Shown here piece after piece: positions 59,244 through 64,000 of a stretch of DNA of 64,000 nucleotides (positions within the stretch are counted from its first letter, which is position 1; every line of letters starts with the position of its first letter). The notes beneath the pieces were generated by a model, which had not been told where the DNA came from, searched no databases, and saw nothing but the letters and a program-made list of their open reading frames with translations. A program made the position numbers and the translations under genes. Source of the stretch: Halomonas sp. GT (GTDB lineage Bacteria; Pseudomonadota; Gammaproteobacteria; Pseudomonadales; Halomonadaceae); NCBI RefSeq assembly GCF_002082565.1, contig NZ_CP020562.1:4092001-4156000 (forward strand), in the 5' to 3' direction.

Positions 59244-60405
59244 GCGATTGCCTCCCTTATCCCTTTACATCCATACGCCATGGTGTGTACGTAAATGCCC
59301 TTACTGTGACTTTAATTCCCATGAGCCAAGTACTGATGAGCTGCCCGAAGCTGCTTATTTAAACGCCCTGCTCAATGATTTAGAGGGTGATTTATCGTTA
59401 GCGAATGACAGAGAGATTCAAACTATCTTCATTGGTGGCGGCACGCCAAGCCTGTTATCGCCAGCCTTTTACGATCAATTATTTAAAGAGATACGCCTTC
59501 GATTGCCATTCTCTTCTACGATTGAAATTACCCTAGAAGCCAATCCTGGTACGACCGAGCAGCAGCGTTTTATTGGCTATAGAGAGGCCGGGATCAATCG
59601 GTTGTCTTTGGGAGTTCAGAGCTTTCGCCCTGAACAGCTTAGCGCCTTGGGGCGTATTCATAGTGGCCAAGAGGCGGTTAATGCTATTCGCCAGGCGCGT
59701 GAAGCTGGGTTTGATAATCTCAATATTGATTTGATGCATGGGTTACCCAAGCAAACCCCGGTTCAAGCGATGGAGGATATTGATCAAGCATTGGCTTTGG
59801 GACCAGAGCACCTCTCTTGGTACCAGTTAACGCTTGAACCTAATACGGCATTTTTCTCTCATCCGCCTGTGTTACCAGAAGAAGAGGCTCTCTGGGATAT
59901 TCAAGAAGCTGGGCATCAACGCCTTGAGCAAGCCGGTTTGCGTCGTTATGAAATTTCCGCCTACGCGCGAGCAGAACAACGAAGTCGCCACAACATCAAT
60001 TATTGGCAGTTTGGCGATTATTTGGGTATCGGGGCGGGCGCTCATGGAAAGCTGACAACGATAGATAGCCAGGGGCAGCGGCATATCGAAAGGCGCTGGA
60101 AAACACGTCAGCCAGAGGCGTATTTACGCCGTTCAAATGATCCGCGTGGCTTTGTGGCTGGCAAGCAGCCGATAGCGACGCAGGAACTGCCCCTTGAATT
60201 TTCGATGAATGCGCTACGTTTAACCGACGGGGTCACAATGGATGTCTGGACGGCTTACACAGGGCAGCCCTCAGCCATGTTACTTTCACGGTTACAAAGC
60301 GCGTATGAAAAAGGACTTTTAATGGAAATGCCCGAAAAGCTGCGTGCATCGCCTCAAGGTCTATTATTCTTGAACGAATTGCTGGCATTAATAAGCGATG
60401 AGTGA
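59236..60405 (+). CDS. hemW: Haem chaperone HemW (radical SAM)
   Basis: 389 aa. Radical SAM cluster motif CVRKCPYC with SAM-contact FIGGGTPSLLS; LSLGVQSFRPEQLSALGRIHSG and the HGLPKQTP segment are shared with HemN/HemW. HemW inserts haem into targets rather than oxidising coproporphyrinogen; the C-terminal part is the shortened HemW type. Starts inside the rdgB end, so translation is coupled. Confidence 0.95.
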   Translation: MAERLPPLSLYIHTPWCVRKCPYCDFNSHEPSTDELPEAAYLNALLNDLEGDLSLANDREIQTIFIGGGTPSLLSPAFYDQLFKEIRLRLPFSSTIEITLEANPGTTEQQRFIGYREAGINRLSLGVQSFRPEQLSALGRIHSGQEAVNAIRQAREAGFDNLNIDLMHGLPKQTPVQAMEDIDQALALGPEHLSWYQLTLEPNTAFFSHPPVLPEEEALWDIQEAGHQRLEQAGLRRYEISAYARAEQRSRHNINYWQFGDYLGIGAGAHGKLTTIDSQGQRHIERRWKTRQPEAYLRRSNDPRGFVAGKQPIATQELPLEFSMNALRLTDGVTMDVWTAYTGQPSAMLLSRLQSAYEKGLLMEMPEKLRASPQGLLFLNELLALISDE

Positions 60406-60453
60406 TCAGCGATATATAAAGCAATTACCCTGAAGATTATCAAGGAGTGAGTG

Positions 60454-61128
60454 ATGCGTATTTCTCGACTACTGACCCCGCTGGCGGCAGCCATTTTGTT
60501 AGCTGGCTGTGCTACCTCAGACCCTTATGGCGGTCAGTCGCAGCGCTCTAGCACTGCAATGGGATCTGGCATTGGCGCGGCCATTGGCGCTGCTGCTGGT
60601 GCGTTGTCTGGCGATGGAAGCACTAGCCGTCGTGATCGTGCATTGATTGGTGCGGCGGTGGGGGCTGCAGCGGGTGCCGGTGTGGGCGTTTACATGGATC
60701 GCCAAGAGCAACAACTGCGCGAAAATCTCCAGGGCTCGCGTATTGAAATTGATCGTCGTGGTGACGACATTGTGCTTAATATGCCCAGTGGCGTTACCTT
60801 TGGTTTTGACTCAGCCGACCTTACCAGCGAGGCACGTAATTCACTTAACCAAGTAGCGAATGTACTGACCCAGTATCAGGATACTCGCGTCAACATTGCT
60901 GGCCACACCGATAGTACTGGAGATGCAAGCTATAACCAGCGTCTATCTGAGCGCCGTGCCCAGTCTGTTGGTAATTATCTTAGCCAAAACGGCGTATCCT
61001 CTGCACGATTAAATACGATGGGATATGGGGCGAATCAACCGGTTGCTAGTAATGATTCCGAGCAGGGCCGGGCGCAAAACCGCCGCGTTGAAATCACCTT
61101 GACCCCAACGGGAGATGGCCAGGGTTAA
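60454..61128 (+). CDS. OmpA-family peptidoglycan-associated lipoprotein
   Basis: 224 aa from ATG 60454 (AAGGAG 6 bp upstream; a GTG one codon earlier is also open). Lipobox LAGC with lipid Cys 19. Residues 35-85 are glycine-zipper-like (GIGAAIGAAAGALSGDG; ALIGAAVGAAAGAGVGVYM). The C-terminal OmpA domain has FDSADLTSEARNSLNQVA, IAGHTDSTGDASYNQRLSERRAQSV and QNRRVEITL with the Asp and Arg that grip diaminopimelate. Similar to YiaD. Followed by a strong terminator. Confidence 0.93.
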   Translation: MRISRLLTPLAAAILLAGCATSDPYGGQSQRSSTAMGSGIGAAIGAAAGALSGDGSTSRRDRALIGAAVGAAAGAGVGVYMDRQEQQLRENLQGSRIEIDRRGDDIVLNMPSGVTFGFDSADLTSEARNSLNQVANVLTQYQDTRVNIAGHTDSTGDASYNQRLSERRAQSVGNYLSQNGVSSARLNTMGYGANQPVASNDSEQGRAQNRRVEITLTPTGDGQG

Positions 61129-61166
61129 CACTATCGATTGATAAGCTAACCTCAGCATTGCCGATG

Positions 61167-61201
61167 AATGCCCGCTATGATCACATAGCGGGCATTTTTT
61201 C
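61167..61201 (+). terminator. Rho-independent terminator
   Basis: A perfect 13-bp stem AATGCCCGCTATG with its complement around ATCA, then a T-run, 38 bp after the OmpA-like lipoprotein gene. Confidence 0.93.
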
Positions 61202-61223
61202 GATTCATTGTTAGCGAGCGACT

Positions 61224-62069
61224 ATGCTGTCCTACCAACACGCTTACCATGCCGGTAACTTTGCCGATGTGCAGAAACATTTAACGCTTTACGCGGTGGT
61301 TGATTATTTATTACGTAAAAAATCAGCCATTACATATATAGATACTCATGCGGGACGAGGTCTCTATCCACTTAACACCAAAGAGACTCAGCGGCTTCAA
61401 GAATACCGCGAGGGCATTTGGCCCTTGTGGCAAGCGAGCGAACAGCTAACCGACCCTTTATTGAGCAGTTGGCTTACCATGTTGGGAGCTGCCCAACCCC
61501 ATGCATCTGAGCTTACCCATTATCCTGGCTCACCGTGGTGGCTTTCTCAGCCGCTCCGTGAGCAAGATCGCCTGACGCTATTTGAGCTTCATCCAGGTGA
61601 GCATGAGCACTTAAGTACACAGTCGCTTCCCCTTCAGGCGCAACGAATTTATGGAGATGGCCTGGCAGGCTTGAGTGGGCTAGTACCTGTTGCAACACCG
61701 CGCTTGTGCGTGTTGATTGACCCTAGCTACGAACGTAAAGCGGAGTATCAGGAGGTGGTTGATGCGGCGGCTTATAGCCTGGCAAAAGTGCGACATGCCG
61801 TGCTACTGGTGTGGTATCCCTTGCTACCAGCAGGCAACCATCACACGCTGCTAAATGGCTTGAGGGAAAGTGGCATCCGTAAAATTTGGCGCAGCGAGCT
61901 TCAACGCTATACGCCCAATGAGCAGAGCCATGGTATGTACGGTAGTGGAATGCTAGTGATTAACCCGCCCTGGGGATTAGATGAGCGTCTAGCGGCGGCA
62001 ATGACACACATTACGCCGCTGCTAGGCCCGAATAGTGACTATCGATCAGAGTGGCTGGTAGGCGAATAG
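61224..62069 (+). CDS. rlmJ: 23S rRNA (adenine2030-N6)-methyltransferase RlmJ
   Basis: 281-aa rRNA methyltransferase acting on free 23S rRNA. Signature opening MLSYQHAYHAGNFADVQKH, SAM loop YIDTHAGRGLY, and catalytic motif LIDPSYERKAEYQ. Complete and convergent with mnmE, 38 bp apart. Confidence 0.96.
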   Translation: MLSYQHAYHAGNFADVQKHLTLYAVVDYLLRKKSAITYIDTHAGRGLYPLNTKETQRLQEYREGIWPLWQASEQLTDPLLSSWLTMLGAAQPHASELTHYPGSPWWLSQPLREQDRLTLFELHPGEHEHLSTQSLPLQAQRIYGDGLAGLSGLVPVATPRLCVLIDPSYERKAEYQEVVDAAAYSLAKVRHAVLLVWYPLLPAGNHHTLLNGLRESGIRKIWRSELQRYTPNEQSHGMYGSGMLVINPPWGLDERLAAAMTHITPLLGPNSDYRSEWLVGE

Positions 62070-62107
62070 CTGGTTAGGCATGGCCTGTTATTGAACGAAA
62101 CAGATGA

Positions 62108-63478
62108 TTATTTCCCGATACAAAAACTGCCAAAGATTTCGCCGAGCAGGTCGTCAGCGCTAAATTCACCGGTAATTTCGCCTAACGCCTGCTGAGCATC
62201 GCGCAAGTCTTCGGCCAGCAATTCCCCTGCACCGTAGCCATCTAGCTGGGCGCGTCCAGTTTCCAGCGCAATCATGGCGCGATCTAAGGCGTCTAAATGG
62301 CGACGGCGGGCTGAGAATCGTCCTTCGGTAGTCGCAGAAAATCCCATGATGTCTTTTAAATGGGTTTTTAAGTTATCCACACCCATGCCCGTTTTCGCGG
62401 ATAGCCTGATCGTGGGTGTGGTTGTGGATAAATCAATGCCCGCTGGTTCGGCGCTGGTATCGATTTTATTTCGCACCAGTGTTAGACGCGTTTGATCGGG
62501 GAGTCTGGCGACAAATTCTGGCCAAATAGTCATAGGATCGGTCGCATCAGTCGTGGAGGCATCTACCAATAGCAGCACGCGGTCGGCTTTTTCTATCTCT
62601 TCCCAAGCGCGGGCAACGCCGATTTTCTCTACGGCATCGGGAGTGTCGCGTAGCCCTGCGGTGTCGATAATATGCAGTGGCATGCCATCAATGTGGATAT
62701 ATTCCCGCAGCACATCACGGGTGGTGCCAGCAATATCCGTGACAATGGCGGTATCTTGTTCGGTCAGTGCATTGAGCAAGCTAGACTTACCGGCATTAGG
62801 ACGTCCAGCAATCACCACGCTCATTCCTTCGCGTAATAGTGCTCCTTGGCCTGCGGCTTTGCGTACTGCTGTCAGCGCTTGCTGAACGCTGTCTAAACGG
62901 TTGGCGACGTGGCCATCGGCTAAAAAGTCGATTTCCTCCTCCGGGAAATCAATTGCCGCTTCGACATAAACCCGCAGCTCGATGAGCCGCTCCACTAATG
63001 CTGAGATACGTTGAGAAAACTCGCCCTGTAACGAGCGTACGGCATTTTCGGCAGCGGAACGGGAGGTCGCGTCTATCAGGTCGGCAATGGCTTCGGCTTG
63101 GGCTAGATCCAACTTATCGTTTAGAAAGGCTCGCTCTGAAAACTCACCCGGGCGTGCGAGACGTGCGCCAAGCTGTAGGCAGCGTTCTAGCAACATATCC
63201 ATAATGATTGGCCCGCCATGTCCTTGCAATTCAAGCACGTCCTCACCCGTAAATGAGTGAGGCCCGTTAAACAGCAGGGCAATGCCTTCATCAATAATGC
63301 TCTCAGCGGCGTGAAACGGGCCATAGTGAGCGTAACGAGGGGCAGGGCAGTGGCCAAGTATGGCGGCAGCGATATCGTGGCAGGCAGGCCCTGACACGCG
63401 AATAATGCCAACACCGCCGCGGCCAGGAGGAGTTGCCAGAGCGGTAATGGTATCTTGGGTGTAAAGTCGATCGGCCAT
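62108..63478 (-). CDS. mnmE: tRNA modification GTPase MnmE
   Basis: 456-aa GTPase, partner of MnmG in wobble-uridine modification. The N-terminal folate-binding domain starts [23 protein letters not shown]-domain motifs G1 GRPNAGKS (225-232), G3 DTAGLRD and G4 NKID; the C-terminal Cys at 453 in FCIGK. Two perfect DnaA-box 9-mers occur in opposite orientation within the gene (62373-62381 and 62423-62431). Normally adjacent to mnmG in many bacteria; here they are 17.5 kb apart. Confidence 0.97.
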   Translation of the reverse strand: MADRLYTQDTITALATPPGRGGVGIIRVSGPACHDIAAAILGHCPAPRYAHYGPFHAAESIIDEGIALLFNGPHSFTGEDVLELQGHGGPIIMDMLLERCLQLGARLARPGEFSERAFLNDKLDLAQAEAIADLIDATSRSAAENAVRSLQGEFSQRISALVERLIELRVYVEAAIDFPEEEIDFLADGHVANRLDSVQQALTAVRKAAGQGALLREGMSVVIAGRPNAGKSSLLNALTEQDTAIVTDIAGTTRDVLREYIHIDGMPLHIIDTAGLRDTPDAVEKIGVARAWEEIEKADRVLLLVDASTTDATDPMTIWPEFVARLPDQTRLTLVRNKIDTSAEPAGIDLSTTTPTIRLSAKTGMGVDNLKTHLKDIMGFSATTEGRFSARRRHLDALDRAMIALETGRAQLDGYGAGELLAEDLRDAQQALGEITGEFSADDLLGEIFGSFCIGK

Positions 63479-63531
63479 GGCGCTTCTCGTTGGTGTATAG
63501 CGAAGATTGTCGCGTTGTTCATCCTAAAACG

Positions 63532-63559
63532 CCAGACCCCCGCTTGGGCGGGGGTCTGG
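63532..63559 (-). terminator. Hairpin/terminator after yidC
   Basis: A 12-bp perfect GC-rich stem CCAGACCCCCGC with its complement around TTGG, 20 bp after the yidC stop on the minus strand; a short TTTT follows. A strong mRNA end or attenuator before mnmE. Confidence 0.75.
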
Positions 63560-63579
63560 AGGTAGGAGAAGGGAGCGTG

Positions 63580-64000
63580 CTACTTAGTTCGCAACCCTTT
63601 GCCGACGTTCGGATCATTCTCGATATTACGCGTAATAAGGTACTGCTGCGCTACCGAGATGATGTTGTTGACGACCCAGTAGATAACCAAACCTGCTGGG
63701 AACCACAGGAAGAAGAAGGTAAAGATAATCGGCAGCATCTTCATAATCTTCGCCTGCATGGGATCGGGCGGTGTCGGGTTCAGCATTTGCTGAACGAACA
63801 TCGAGATCCCCATCAGAATTGGCAAGATAAAGTATGGATCTTTCACCGACAAATCTTGAATCCAGAATATGAACGGCGCATGGCGAAGCTCAACAGACTC
63901 AAGCAGCATCCAATACAGCGCGATAAAGACCGGCATTTGCACCAGAATGGGTAAACAGCCACCCAGAGGATTGATCTTTTCCTTCTGATAGAACTTCATC
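63580..64000 (-). CDS. yidC: Membrane protein insertase YidC (3' part)
   Basis: Partial: the C-terminal 140 residues are present and the gene continues beyond the window. Visible are the family stretches [48 protein letters not shown] and [32 protein letters not shown]. YidC inserts membrane proteins including ATP synthase c subunits. rnpA, rpmH and possibly dnaA are expected just outside. Confidence 0.95.
   Translation of the reverse strand, partial: MKFYQKEKINPLGGCLPILVQMPVFIALYWMLLESVELRHAPFIFWIQDLSVKDPYFILPILMGISMFVQQMLNPTPPDPMQAKIMKMLPIIFTFFFLWFPAGLVIYWVVNNIISVAQQYLITRNIENDPNVGKGLRTK

Overview
The window reads as a chromosomal segment of a moderately halophilic gammaproteobacterium, most likely Halomonas or a close relative. 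This is inferred from protein similarity recalled from family knowledge, not from a search. The clues are the rph-crc-pyrE neighbourhood shared with pseudomonads, the mnmG-rsmG-parA-parB-atp block, an NhaD antiporter, a very acidic secreted cytochrome, and a predicted replication origin beside mnmG.

Layout. 1-6070 looks like the right-hand end of an integrated element: copper-resistance outer-membrane protein CopB, a small secreted protein, a glutaredoxin-MauE fusion, an APC permease, a four-helix protein, then a tyrosine recombinase beside the 3' end of yicC with a cluster of short repeats that look like attachment sites. 6073-18846 is housekeeping: yicC/rph, crc (an ExoIII-fold protein that has lost its catalytic residues), pyrE, trmL, a 143-bp MITE-like repeat, rep, a dihaem cytochrome c, an acetyltransferase, a two-component system, a CBS protein and nhaD. 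19090-26558 is an accessory catabolic-looking cluster: a GlxA/AraC-type regulator divergent from a DUF1302 outer-membrane protein, an MFS transporter, an M14-like metallohydrolase and a CapA-like protein. An imperfect 19-bp direct repeat lies in the divergent promoter region. I could not name its substrate, and it is the best candidate here for an undescribed system.

26676-44540 holds glmU, apbE, uppP, a CDF metal exporter, mgtE, the complete nine-gene ATP synthase operon, parB, parA, rsmG and mnmG, nearly all leftward. 44541-45106 carries seven near-consensus DnaA boxes around an AT-rich stretch and is proposed as oriC. Rightward follow an amino-acid ABC transporter, erpA, argC, a ClC channel/antiporter, hemJ-thiD-hemL, a small secreted protein, and a complete curli locus (csgD-E-F-G then csgB-A), all on one strand. 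The window ends with rdgB-hemW, an OmpA-like lipoprotein, rlmJ, mnmE and the 3' part of yidC, which runs off the edge.

No tRNA, rRNA, CRISPR array or insertion-sequence transposase was recognised. Several intergenic hairpins were found, including some inside the atp and ABC-transporter operons. Coordinates of starts were adjusted where a Shine-Dalgarno sequence or family length clearly favoured an internal start.
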